From NCBI GenBank assembly GCA_900769955.1, contig CAAGIP010000007.1, forward strand, positions 1 to 10,597: a stretch of 10,597 nucleotides of DNA, in the 5' to 3' direction. Shown here in pieces: positions 1-6,538 of this stretch. A program made the position numbers and the translations under genes. Position 1 is the stretch's first letter; each line of letters starts with the position of its first letter. The DNA is from Spirochaetia bacterium (GTDB taxonomy: Bacteria; Spirochaetota; Spirochaetia; Sphaerochaetales; Sphaerochaetaceae). Below the pieces are notes generated by a model. That model was not told the origin of the DNA, ran no database searches, and saw nothing but the letters and a program-made list of their open reading frames with translations.

Positions 1-700
1 GTACGGCATCTACACAGGTATCCTCGGCATCATGTACAACAAGGACGAAGTCAAGAGACTCGGCGTTGACATTCCTCAGGACTTCGCTGACCTGACTGAC
101 CCCCAGTACAAGGGTCTTATCTGGACATCCAACTACAACACTGCAGGTACTGCAAAGCTCATCATCAACACAGTCATTCAGAAGTATGGCCACGATGAAG
201 GCATCAAGTATCTCGTTGACCTCGACAAGAACATCCACGTTTACACAAAGTCCGGTTCCGGTCCTTCCAAGAACGTCGGAACAGGTGAGTGTGTCATCGG
301 TCTCGGATTCCTCCACGACGGTATCTACCAGGTCGTTGATAACGGCTATGACAACATCGGTCTCGTCATTCCTTCCTCCGGCACAACCTGTGAAATCGGT
401 GCAACCGCAATCTTCAAGGGAGCAAAGCACCCCAATGCGGCAAAGCTCTGGATCGAGTTCGCACTTTCTCCTGACTGTGTAAACCTCGCAAAGGAAAACG
501 GCTCATACCAGTTCCTCGTCATCGACAACGCTGAGCAGCCTGAAATCGCATATGAGTTCGGTCTTGATCCCTCAAACGTCATCGACTACGACTTCGCAGA
601 TGCAACCGCTAACATCAAGAGATACGTCTCTGAGGTTATGGAAGCACTCGCAGCATCCGGTGCTGCTACAGGCGACCAGACAAGATTCCAGATCAAATAA
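1..700 (+). CDS. ABC transporter solute-binding protein, family 1 / ferric-iron type (5' partial)
   Basis: This is the extracytoplasmic lipoprotein or periplasmic-type receptor that would deliver substrate to the permease and ATPase just downstream. The open frame runs in from the window edge (reading from base 2 as YGIYTGILGIMYNKDE), so the N-terminus and any signal peptide are missing and the first Met at base 32 is internal; 232 residues are visible. The text resembles FbpA/PhnS-like family 1 binding proteins: an 'LGIMYNKDEV' hinge strand, a 'P.SGTTCEIGATAIFKGAKHPNAAKLWIEFALSP' block (compare the usual 'eGt...ai.KgakhpnaAklFidfllS') and a C-terminal helix. Ferric iron, phosphonate, polyamine or thiamine cannot be told apart from this fragment; the fused permease downstream favours the iron type. 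It is the first visible gene of a three-gene operon and stops with TAA at 698-700, 90 nt before the permease. Confidence 0.88.
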   Translation, partial: YGIYTGILGIMYNKDEVKRLGVDIPQDFADLTDPQYKGLIWTSNYNTAGTAKLIINTVIQKYGHDEGIKYLVDLDKNIHVYTKSGSGPSKNVGTGECVIGLGFLHDGIYQVVDNGYDNIGLVIPSSGTTCEIGATAIFKGAKHPNAAKLWIEFALSPDCVNLAKENGSYQFLVIDNAEQPEIAYEFGLDPSNVIDYDFADATANIKRYVSEVMEALAASGAATGDQTRFQIK

Positions 701-723
701 TATCTGAATTCATCTGAACTGAC

Positions 724-757
724 AGAGGGGTGGTGGCTTCTTCGCTCCCATCCCTCT
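724..757 (+). promoter_or_regulatory. Stem-loop between binding-protein and permease genes
   Basis: Bases 724-733 (AGAGGGGTGG) pair with 748-757 (CCATCCCTCT), ten pairs with one G-T wobble and a 14-nt loop. No T-tract follows, so it is not a classical intrinsic terminator. In binding-protein-dependent ABC operons such intercistronic hairpins often protect the upstream mRNA from 3' decay or partly attenuate read-through, giving more receptor than permease. That role here is inference from position and structure. Confidence 0.5.
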
Positions 758-790
758 TCGTGTTTAAACGAAAAAAGGAGGCAAAGGTTC

Positions 791-2503
791 ATGGCGAAAG
801 GACAGGGCGCTGCACTGGACAGGAAGAAACTGATGAAGGATCCTGTGATGGTCACTACCATTGTTGTGCTGATAGCTTTCCTTACTCTCTTCATCCTCTA
901 TCCGCTGGCAATCCTGCTCGTGGATTCACTCGTGGGCGACGGCGTGTTCGGTATTTCCGTATTCAGACGCATATTCAACATGCCCACATTCACCAAGGCA
1001 ATAACCAATACGCTGAAGGTAGGCTTCGTCGTCGGAATAATCTCGACTGTCGTCGGACTTCTCTTTGCGTATGTTGAAGTATATCTGAGAATGAACTTCT
1101 TCGTGGGCGGACTTTTCAAGGTCGTTTCGATGCTTCCCGTAGTATCCCCTCCGTTTGTTCTCTCACTTTCGATGATCATGCTTTTCGGTAAGGCAGGCAT
1201 CATCACGAGACACCTTCTGAAAATCTACGATAACTCGGTATATGGTTTCTGGGGCATCGTAATCGTACAGGCCCTTACGTTCTTCCCTGTGTGCTACATG
1301 ATGCTCAAGGGTCTTCTCAAGAACATCGATCCGTCGCTGGAGGAAGCAGCGCGTGACATGGGTGCAACCCGTTTCAAGGTCTTCATGACCGTAACGCTTC
1401 CCCTGATCCTTCCCGGACTGGGAAACGCGTTCTTGGTCACCTTCATCGAGTCCATCGCGGACTTCGCAAACCCGATGATCATAGGAGGCTCTTACGATAC
1501 GCTTGCAACCACGATCTATCTTCAGATCACGGGTGCATACGATAAGGCCGGTGCTGCGGCAATGGCCGTCGTCCTGCTTGCGATCACACTTTTGATGTTC
1601 GCAGTTCAGAAGTACGTGCTTGAGAAGAAGACTGCCGCTACCTTAACAGGTAAGGCCTCAAGGGGCAGAATGCTCATTGAGGACAGGAGCGTCAAGATTC
1701 CCCTTACCGTATTCTGCTCCGCAGTTGCGATCTTCGTAATTCTGATGTATCTCTGTGTTCCGATCGGATCCCTCTTCCCGACCTGGGGTTACAAGTTCTT
1801 CCCGTTCACTCTCAAGTGGTATCAGCAGGTATTCACCAAGTATAAGGGTTTCAAGGCATTCAAGGACTCATTCGTGCTCTCGCTCATCAGTGCCCCGATC
1901 ACGGCACTGCTTTCTATGATAATCTCCTACCTTGTCGTCAAGAAGAAGTTTAAGGCGAAGGGCTTCATCGAGGCAGTTTCAATGCTTGCAATGGCAGTTC
2001 CCGGTACCGTACTCGGCGTAGGATACATCAGGGGCTTTGCCGGAGGTATCTTCCATACCGGCGCAATGCAGTTCCTCTACGGCTCCGCAGCACTGCTTGT
2101 GATAGTCTTCGTGATCCGCTCCCTTCCTACCGGAACAAGGTCGGGTATTTCCGCACTGAGACAGATCGATAAGTCAATTGAGGAATCTGCATACGACATG
2201 GGTGCAAACTCCTTCCAGGTCTTCATGACGGTAACGCTTCCCCTGATCAAGGACTCATTCCTTTCTGGTCTCGTAACCTCATTCGTAAGAAGCATCACTG
2301 CAATCTCGGCAGTAATCCTGCTTGTAACCCCGCAGTTCCTGCTCATCACAGTCCAGATCAACGAGTTTGCCGAAAAGGGCTCCTACGGACTTGCATGTGC
2401 ATTCGCAACGATCCTCATTCTCATCACATACGGTTCTGTACTGCTGATGAATCTATTCATCAAGCACTTCGGAACAAGCAAAAAGCTTCAGGAGGCTGAA
2501 TAA
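791..2503 (+). CDS. ABC transporter permease, fused double-domain (FbpB-like)
   Basis: This integral membrane channel subunit moves the substrate across the cytoplasmic membrane. At 570 residues it is twice the length of a single permease and holds two copies of the binding-protein-dependent transport domain, roughly residues 60-275 and 350-560, each with about six hydrophobic segments. Each copy carries the cytoplasmic EAA loop that docks on the ATPase: EEAARDMGATRFKVF from residue 184 and EESAYDMGANSFQVF from residue 464. Two tandem domains in one chain are characteristic of FbpB/SfuB-type ferric iron importers, though some phosphonate and thiamine systems are similar. The start at 791 is set by AGGAGG at 776-781, nine bases upstream. 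The stop overlaps the ATPase start by one base (TAATG), so the two are probably translationally coupled. The two EAA regions are unusually alike at DNA level (see findings). Confidence 0.9.
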   Translation: MAKGQGAALDRKKLMKDPVMVTTIVVLIAFLTLFILYPLAILLVDSLVGDGVFGISVFRRIFNMPTFTKAITNTLKVGFVVGIISTVVGLLFAYVEVYLRMNFFVGGLFKVVSMLPVVSPPFVLSLSMIMLFGKAGIITRHLLKIYDNSVYGFWGIVIVQALTFFPVCYMMLKGLLKNIDPSLEEAARDMGATRFKVFMTVTLPLILPGLGNAFLVTFIESIADFANPMIIGGSYDTLATTIYLQITGAYDKAGAAAMAVVLLAITLLMFAVQKYVLEKKTAATLTGKASRGRMLIEDRSVKIPLTVFCSAVAIFVILMYLCVPIGSLFPTWGYKFFPFTLKWYQQVFTKYKGFKAFKDSFVLSLISAPITALLSMIISYLVVKKKFKAKGFIEAVSMLAMAVPGTVLGVGYIRGFAGGIFHTGAMQFLYGSAALLVIVFVIRSLPTGTRSGISALRQIDKSIEESAYDMGANSFQVFMTVTLPLIKDSFLSGLVTSFVRSITAISAVILLVTPQFLLITVQINEFAEKGSYGLACAFATILILITYGSVLLMNLFIKHFGTSKKLQEAE

Positions 2504-3579
2504 TGGAAAAAGTAAAGAAAGGCGTTCGCCTTGAGCATATATCTAAGATTTATCAGGATCCCAAGACGGGAAAGGATTTCTATGCGGTAAAGGATACCGA
2601 CCTCAACATCGAGCCCGGTACCTTCGTCACGCTCCTCGGTCCTTCAGGCTGCGGTAAGACCACGACCTTAAGGATGATCGCGGGCTTCGAGAGCCCCGAT
2701 GAAGGCGAGATCTACCTTGGAGAAGAGCCGATAAACGAACTTACTCCCAACAAGCGTGATACCGCGATGGTCTTCCAGAGCTATGCACTGCTTCCTCACT
2801 ACAACATCTTTGACAACGTCGCATATGGTCTTAAACTCAGAAAGGTTCCCAAGGACCAGATCAGGGAAAAGGTCATGAAGATACTCGACCTTGTCCAGCT
2901 CTCAGGTATGGAATCCAGAATGACCAACCAGCTTTCCGGCGGACAGCAGCAGCGCGTCGCACTTGCACGTGCACTTGTCATCGAGCCGTCGGTCCTGCTT
3001 TTCGATGAGCCTCTTTCAAACCTCGATGCAAAGCTTAGGGTTGAGATGAGAACCGAGATCAGGAGAATTCAGCAGGAAGTCGGTATCACGGCAATCTACG
3101 TCACCCATGATCAGAGTGAGGCCATGGCCATTTCCGATAAGATCATCATCATGGATAAGGGTGTCGTTGCCCAGATGGGTACACCTGAGGATATCTATTA
3201 CCACCCGGTAAGTGAATTTGTCGCTGACTTTATCGGAGAGGCCAACTTCCTTCGCGGCAATTATCTCGGAATGGAAGGTGGATATGCGGTTCTGGACTTT
3301 GAAGGCAACAGGCTCCTCACTCCGCCCAAGGAGAACATGGAGAAGGGTAAGAAGTATACTGCAGTTCTCCGTCCCGAAGCCGCAAAGCTCGGTGATGAAG
3401 GCGGGCTTCCATGTAAAGTCACTGTATCCTGTTTCATGGGTTCCTATCAGAACTATCATGTCATGGTCGGAGACACTCTCGTAAAGCTTGAGGACCATAA
3501 CCCCAAGAACAGAAGAGTGTACAGGGTAGGTGAGACGTGTCACCTCCTCATCGATACTGACGCACTCCACGTCATCTGA
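2503..3579 (+). CDS. ABC transporter ATP-binding protein (FbpC/PotA-like)
   Basis: This cytoplasmic ATPase powers the importer encoded just upstream. All catalytic elements are visible in the 358 residues: Walker A GPSGCGKT at 46-53, Q-loop Gln92, signature LSGGQQQR at 144-151, Walker B VLLFDEP at 164-170, D-loop SNLDAKLR, and switch His202 in YVTHDQSEAM. The last ~90 residues (from about 265) form a TOBE-type regulatory domain, as in FbpC, PotA and MalK-class ATPases, and contain the expected 'LRPEAAKL' strand. The ATG at 2503 overlaps the permease stop and has AGGAGG at 2490-2495, seven bases away. Length and domain order are normal. The substrate cannot be read from the ATPase; the fused permease suggests ferric iron or a similar small anion/cation complex. 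The operon ends here, followed by a hairpin at 3591-3616. Confidence 0.92.
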   Translation: MEKVKKGVRLEHISKIYQDPKTGKDFYAVKDTDLNIEPGTFVTLLGPSGCGKTTTLRMIAGFESPDEGEIYLGEEPINELTPNKRDTAMVFQSYALLPHYNIFDNVAYGLKLRKVPKDQIREKVMKILDLVQLSGMESRMTNQLSGGQQQRVALARALVIEPSVLLFDEPLSNLDAKLRVEMRTEIRRIQQEVGITAIYVTHDQSEAMAISDKIIIMDKGVVAQMGTPEDIYYHPVSEFVADFIGEANFLRGNYLGMEGGYAVLDFEGNRLLTPPKENMEKGKKYTAVLRPEAAKLGDEGGLPCKVTVSCFMGSYQNYHVMVGDTLVKLEDHNPKNRRVYRVGETCHLLIDTDALHVI

Positions 3580-3580
3580 C

Positions 3581-3616
3581 AAAAAAAACAGCGGTATGGC
3601 TCCAAAGTCATACCGC
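3581..3616. terminator. Bidirectional intrinsic terminator between converging genes
   Basis: A ten-pair stem joins 3591-3600 (GCGGTATGGC) and 3607-3616 (GTCATACCGC), with one G-T pair and the loop TCCAAA. On the minus strand it is followed by a run of eight T (A-run 3581-3588), a strong terminator for the Rpn-like gene. On the plus strand CTATTCTTT follows, a weaker but usable tail for the ABC operon. Confidence 0.85.
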
Positions 3617-3667
3617 CTATTCTTTCAGATGGAAAGACCCGCTTTCTGAACAGCCCTGTCAAATTCT

Positions 3668-4723
3668 TCAGAAGTCTGATTCAGAAGAATCACGGCAATC
3701 TCGAAGGCTCAATCCCTTTTGCTCATTCCGGGTTATACGGCGATCCGGAATCACAGAGCAGACTGTCAACTTCATCAGTAGATACCCCAAATATCCTGCA
3801 AGAGTACTCTTTGACACCGACTTATCAATGAGCATTTCATGCAGGGCAGAACGTAAGATGTTCATGTCATCCTGCATCTTCTTCTGCTTTGCCTGTTCTT
3901 CCTTACGCGTTTTAACAACTGCCGCTTCAACTGCAAGCTGAACCCTCTGTTCAATTGCCCTGCTTACTACCACTTTGCCCTCCTCGTTTTCTGCCTTGCT
4001 TCTGTCCATTTCAGTAAACCCCGCATACTCTTCCAGCATGCGCCATGCCTCATCACTTATAACATCCTCTTCATCCTTAAGTGACATTATATACTTCGAA
4101 TGTGCCTCCATGTCATCCTTAAATGCCAGCAGTGAGAAAAGTGTCTTCACTTCTCCCGTGTACCTTTCAAGTTCCTCCTGTGTCATCGCATAAGGATCCA
4201 CGATTACCATCTCATAATCATTTACATATCTAAGCATTTCAGGATCGTCAATGGCAAAAAGCTCCGAAAGCTTTCTCGGTGACGTCCAGGGAGACCCCGA
4301 AAGATTCACCATGACAGTCACTACAGGTTCCAGAGTATCATCATCCCTGATCCCTGTAAGGAATTTACCCTCCTTCGCGTCTTTGTTCCTGTGCTTCAGC
4401 CTCCTCATCTGCCTGTCATATTCCCCGACCTCATATATAAGGCTTCTTAAAGCCATCATACGGTCCTCATATGACTGGGCTTCGATGTTCACGACCCGGT
4501 AAGTGACACTTCCTCCCGTTCTGACGGCAATACGCTTCACCACATCCCTGTTCTTCTCATTAATGTGCTTAAGCCGCACCGAAGTGTCAGCATCCATGAG
4601 ATCCTCAGGTCTTATTACCTGCCGTCCGTCATGAAGCTTTCCGTTACAGAGTGATGAATAGTTTGCTTCCATCCCGAAGAAGTCCTTTGATGCACTGTCC
4701 TTCTTCTTTGTTTCACTGGCCAT
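3668..4723 (-). CDS. Rpn-like PD-(D/E)XK nuclease / putative transposase family protein, C-terminus frameshifted
   Basis: The protein belongs to the family annotated as Rpn recombination-promoting nuclease or PD-(D/E)XK family transposase, common in gut Clostridia; their cellular role is mostly unknown. The N-terminus has the subfamily pattern NGKLHDGRQVIRPEDL at 27-42. Likely catalytic residues are Asp60 in KNRDVVK and the E-x-Q pair Glu81/Gln83 in NIEAQS, followed by a helix with regular Tyr/Arg spacing (MALRSLIYEVGEYDRQ). Residues 240-295 are charged and probably a coiled coil, then a small HTH-like segment starts at about 299. There the frame appears shifted: a lost base near 3785-3791 makes the last ~38 residues (from about 314) read out of frame. 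With one base restored the protein would continue V-S-T-D-E-V-D-S-L-L and stop at 3723, about 333 residues. The start ATG at 4721-4723 has AGGAGG at 4731-4736, seven bases away. Confidence 0.78.
   Translation of the reverse strand: MASETKKKDSASKDFFGMEANYSSLCNGKLHDGRQVIRPEDLMDADTSVRLKHINEKNRDVVKRIAVRTGGSVTYRVVNIEAQSYEDRMMALRSLIYEVGEYDRQMRRLKHRNKDAKEGKFLTGIRDDDTLEPVVTVMVNLSGSPWTSPRKLSELFAIDDPEMLRYVNDYEMVIVDPYAMTQEELERYTGEVKTLFSLLAFKDDMEAHSKYIMSLKDEEDVISDEAWRMLEEYAGFTEMDRSKAENEEGKVVVSRAIEQRVQLAVEAAVVKTRKEEQAKQKKMQDDMNILRSALHEMLIDKSVSKSTLAGYLGYLLMKLTVCSVIPDRRITRNEQKGLSLRDCRDSSESDF
3723..3791 (-). other. Out-of-frame original C-terminus of the Rpn-like gene
   Basis: In the frame one base off the annotated one, the minus strand reads VSTDEVDSLL, then CDSGSPYNPE and TGA (stop at 3723-3725). 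This joins smoothly to the upstream SKSTLAGY, giving a typical helix-turn-helix-like text. The shift lies at the T3/G4 run (plus strand CCCCAAA, 3785-3791). It may be a real mutation or a base-calling error in a homopolymer. Confidence 0.7.
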
Positions 4724-4755
4724 CAGCGTACCTCCTGTTTAAAAAGTTTCTACTT

Positions 4756-4783
4756 ATAATAAACAGAAAAGTGATTTTTTCAG
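4756..4783 (-). promoter_or_regulatory. Candidate promoter of the Rpn-like gene
   Basis: On the minus strand CTGAAA (4778-4783) and TATTAT (4756-4761) are separated by 16 bases in an A/T-rich stretch, about 30 bases upstream of the start codon. Each matches four of six consensus bases, so this is a moderate call. Confidence 0.4.
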
Positions 4784-4868
4784 TTCTGATGGGACAATGA
4801 GAGCGGCAGAAGCAGTGCATTCAGGGAAATCAGGTACTGACTGCAATGGGAGATAGTTACAAATGAAC

Positions 4869-4886
4869 CGCGGGGAAAGCCCCGCG
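4869..4886 (-). terminator. Hairpin downstream of ung
   Basis: CGCGGGG (4869-4875) pairs perfectly with CCCCGCG (4880-4886) around a four-base loop, just past the ung stop. On the minus strand the hairpin is followed by GGTTCATTTGTAA, only partly T-rich, so termination may be incomplete or the hairpin may mainly protect the 3' end. Bases 4784-4868, further along, show nothing else recognisable. Confidence 0.6.
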
Positions 4887-4890
4887 TGAT

Positions 4891-5550
4891 TCACCAGATA
4901 ATCCTCTTCTGACCCGTTGATTCAAGGAAATCGTTGCACTTTTTAAAGTGTCCGCAGCCGAAGAAGCCCCTGTATGCTGAAAGGGGACTTGGATGCACGG
5001 TCTCAAGAATCAGGTGATTCTTACTCTCAATGAGAGCCTTCTTGCTCCTGGCATAGGAGCCCCAGAGCATGAAGACCTTCGGCCTTTCATCCCTTCCCAG
5101 TTCTGTAATTGCCCTGTTCGTGAACTCTTCCCATCCCTTTCCTGCATGGGATGCGGCCCTGTGAGCCTGCACTGTCAGTGTGCTGTTTAAAAGCAGTACA
5201 CCCTGTCGTGACCAGCGGGAGAGGTCTGAGGACCACTCGCCCTGTTCCACATCCTCACTCCTGATTTCTTCCCTGATGTTCCTCAGTGAAGGCGGCTCAT
5301 CGGTTCCTTCCCTTACGGAGAAGGAAAGGCCCATTGCCTGACCTTCCTCATGGTATGGATCCTGTCCGACTATGATTACCTTGGTCTGCGAAAATGGACA
5401 TAGCTTAAATGCCGTGAATATCTCATGCATCGGAGGATATATAGTCTTTGTCCTGTACTCCCCGATGAGAAACTGTCTTAATGCAAGATAATATGGCTTT
5501 ACCTGCTCCTCATCAAAGAGCGGCTGCCAGTCATTGTTAACGTTGATCAT
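4891..5550 (-). CDS. ung: Uracil-DNA glycosylase, family 1
   Basis: This enzyme removes uracil from DNA, cutting the N-glycosidic bond as the first step of base excision repair in the cytoplasm. The 219 residues match the family's usual length. The water-activating loop GQDPYH is at 62-67 (catalytic Asp64), the uracil-stacking Phe77 is in LSFSV, Asn122 in LLLNSTLTV gives uracil specificity, and the DNA-intercalation motif HPSPLSAYRGFFG starts at catalytic His186. The N-terminus MINVNNDW is typical of bacterial Ung, supporting the ATG at 5548-5550. No convincing ribosome binding site precedes it; a possible -10 element lies only seven bases upstream, so the mRNA may be leaderless (see findings). 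The gene stands alone, with a hairpin after it and a strong terminator before it. Confidence 0.97.
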   Translation of the reverse strand: MINVNNDWQPLFDEEQVKPYYLALRQFLIGEYRTKTIYPPMHEIFTAFKLCPFSQTKVIIVGQDPYHEEGQAMGLSFSVREGTDEPPSLRNIREEIRSEDVEQGEWSSDLSRWSRQGVLLLNSTLTVQAHRAASHAGKGWEEFTNRAITELGRDERPKVFMLWGSYARSKKALIESKNHLILETVHPSPLSAYRGFFGCGHFKKCNDFLESTGQKRIIW

Positions 5551-5556
5551 ACGCTG

Positions 5557-5586
5557 ATGATAGCATGCGGAAAGCCTCAGTTACAA
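5557..5586 (-). promoter_or_regulatory. Candidate ung promoter giving a leaderless transcript
   Basis: On the minus strand TTGTAA (5581-5586) and TATCAT (5557-5562, five of six matches) are 18 bases apart. Transcription would start at about 5550, the A of the ung ATG. This fits the lack of a Shine-Dalgarno sequence. The rest of the gap (5587-5689) holds only a perfect 10-bp palindrome CGTGATCACG at 5646-5655, with no assigned role. Confidence 0.4.
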
Positions 5587-5689
5587 AGAAGAATTCTCCC
5601 GCAGGTCCTCAATGGAACAGTGAATTGCCCATGAGAGTGCCTGAGCGTGATCACGTACTTATCATTTCTCAGATTTGTCACTGATTATC

Positions 5690-5721
5690 AAAAAAAGAGC
5701 CTGAAGAAACACTTCAGACTC
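5690..5721 (-). terminator. Intrinsic terminator of the DUF134-NifX gene
   Basis: On the minus strand GAGTCTGAAG (5721-5712) pairs with CTTCAGGCTC (5706-5697) around a five-base loop, one G-T pair, followed directly by seven T (A-run 5690-5696). It lies eight bases after the stop codon and is a textbook Rho-independent terminator. Confidence 0.92.
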
Positions 5722-5729
5722 CGATGATC

Positions 5730-6473
5730 TCATTCGTGATGTCCGCATCCGCCATGGTGGCCACAGGAGTGTCCTTCATGGTGACCGCAGGTGTGACCTT
5801 CACCATGATGATGGTGGGAGCACATCACGTTGGGATTGTACTCAAGCTCGCCTTTGATAAGTGCTTCGACTGCGGCATCCGCATCTCCCGATACCCCGCC
5901 GAAGAGCTGGATTCCTGCCTGTGCAAGAGCCATCTGCGCGCCTCCTCCGATACCGCCGCAGATAAGGACGTCCACATCAAGACCGTTCAGGAGGGTTGCA
6001 AGGGCACCGTGTCCCTGACCGTCCGTACCGACCACCTTAGAATCCTTTATCTTTCCGTCCTCCACATCATAGAGCTTGAAGCTCTCTGTGTGCCCGAAGT
6101 GCTGGAAGATCATGCCGTCTTCATAAGTTACCGCTATTCTCATCGTGTCATCTCCTTTGGCATTGATGCCATAACTTCCGGTCCTGTCGGAAAAGCTGAT
6201 GTTCCCGCCCCCGATCATAATGATCCTGCCTTCCACCAGTGCAGAAGCAATCTTCTTCCTTGCTGAAGAGTATATCAGCTGGATGGACTGGCGTGAAACC
6301 TGCATTCCGGAAGCTGCTTCCTCCTGACTCATCCCCAGATGATCAAGAAGCTTTATCGCTTCAAATTCATCGAGAGTGAGGATGACTTCCTGCTTTTCCG
6401 AACACTCTGCGGGACAGAATGAGTAGTTGTCAGGAAGTGATGAAAGATGTCTTGCTTTCTGTGGTCGGGCCAT
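5730..6473 (-). CDS. DUF134 helix-turn-helix / NifX-type metal-cluster-binding fusion protein with His/Cys-rich tail
   Basis: Three parts are visible in 247 residues. Residues 1-100 are DUF134: the start RPQKARHLSSLPDNYSFCP, then a sigma-region-4-like helix-turn-helix (LTLDEFEAIKLLDHLGMSQEEAA, VSRQSIQLIYSSARKKI), likely DNA-binding. Residues 111-205 are a dinitrogenase iron-molybdenum cofactor (NifX/NifB C-terminal) domain: MRIAV, FGHTESFKLYDVEDG, a GQGHGALATLL loop and the Gly-rich ICGGIGGGAQMAL. Residues 217-247 form a tail with 12 His and 4 Cys in GH/CGHH repeats, an obvious metal ligand region. In anaerobes such proteins occur without nitrogenase, so the role is probably metal or Fe-S sensing or storage; this is inference. 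An internal ribosome binding site and ATG at residue 111 could yield the NifX part alone. The main start has AGGAGA at 6478-6483, and a promoter with palindrome lies just upstream. Confidence 0.88.
   Translation of the reverse strand: MARPQKARHLSSLPDNYSFCPAECSEKQEVILTLDEFEAIKLLDHLGMSQEEAASGMQVSRQSIQLIYSSARKKIASALVEGRIIMIGGGNISFSDRTGSYGINAKGDDTMRIAVTYEDGMIFQHFGHTESFKLYDVEDGKIKDSKVVGTDGQGHGALATLLNGLDVDVLICGGIGGGAQMALAQAGIQLFGGVSGDADAAVEALIKGELEYNPNVMCSHHHHGEGHTCGHHEGHSCGHHGGCGHHE
6141..6158 (-). promoter_or_regulatory. Internal ribosome binding site and ATG inside the DUF134-NifX gene
   Basis: The minus strand reads AAAGGAG (6158-6152), eight bases, then ATG (6143-6141) in frame at Met111, exactly where the NifX domain begins (MRIAV, the usual N-terminus of stand-alone NifX-like proteins). 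Initiation here would give a 137-residue protein with the NifX domain and His tail but no DNA-binding part. The site could equally be a relic of two genes that fused. Confidence 0.55.
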
Positions 6474-6476
6474 TCA

Positions 6477-6537
6477 GTCTCCTATAGTTATTGGCATATG
6501 CTAATAACAGAATATGGCACTGAATGGTTTAAGTCAA
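6477..6537 (-). promoter_or_regulatory. Promoter and ribosome binding site of the DUF134-NifX gene
   Basis: On the minus strand TTGACT (6532-6537) and TATTCT (6509-6514) are separated by the ideal 17 bases, placing the transcription start near 6502. The ribosome binding site AGGAGA lies at 6478-6483. The -35 box begins only one base after the stop of the preceding gene, so this gene has its own promoter even though it lies downstream of the TetR operon on the same strand. Confidence 0.75.
6487..6508. promoter_or_regulatory. Palindromic operator over the DUF134-NifX transcription start
   Basis: A 22-bp palindrome centred on GCATATGC has flanking arms GTTATTG and TAATAAC; ten of eleven pairs match and only 6493/6502 differs. 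It abuts the -10 box and covers the predicted transcription start, a classical repressor position. The DUF134 helix-turn-helix of the gene's own product is the natural candidate ligand, which is inference. Confidence 0.6.
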
Positions 6538-6538
6538 G

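Noticed and set aside
730..1077. 115-codon plus-strand frame overlapping the permease start
   Set aside because: It is out of frame with the permease, begins in the intergenic hairpin and shows no family pattern.
3016..3582. 188-codon open frame on the minus strand
   Set aside because: It lies wholly antisense to the ATPase gene with its clear Walker and signature motifs; the translation resembles no family and there is no suitable ribosome binding site.
3668..4723. Insertion sequence carrying the Rpn-like 'transposase'
   Set aside because: No terminal inverted repeats or target duplications were seen around the gene; it has its own promoter and terminator, and the family name does not by itself imply mobility.
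5646..5655. Perfect 10-bp palindrome CGTGATCACG between ung and the DUF134-NifX terminator
   Set aside because: It is isolated, not placed at a recognisable promoter and short enough to occur by chance; no function can be supported.
5724..6266. 180-codon open frame on the plus strand
   Set aside because: It is antisense to the DUF134-NifX gene; it is kept open by the Gly/His-rich codons of the real gene and begins within the terminator/stop region of that gene.
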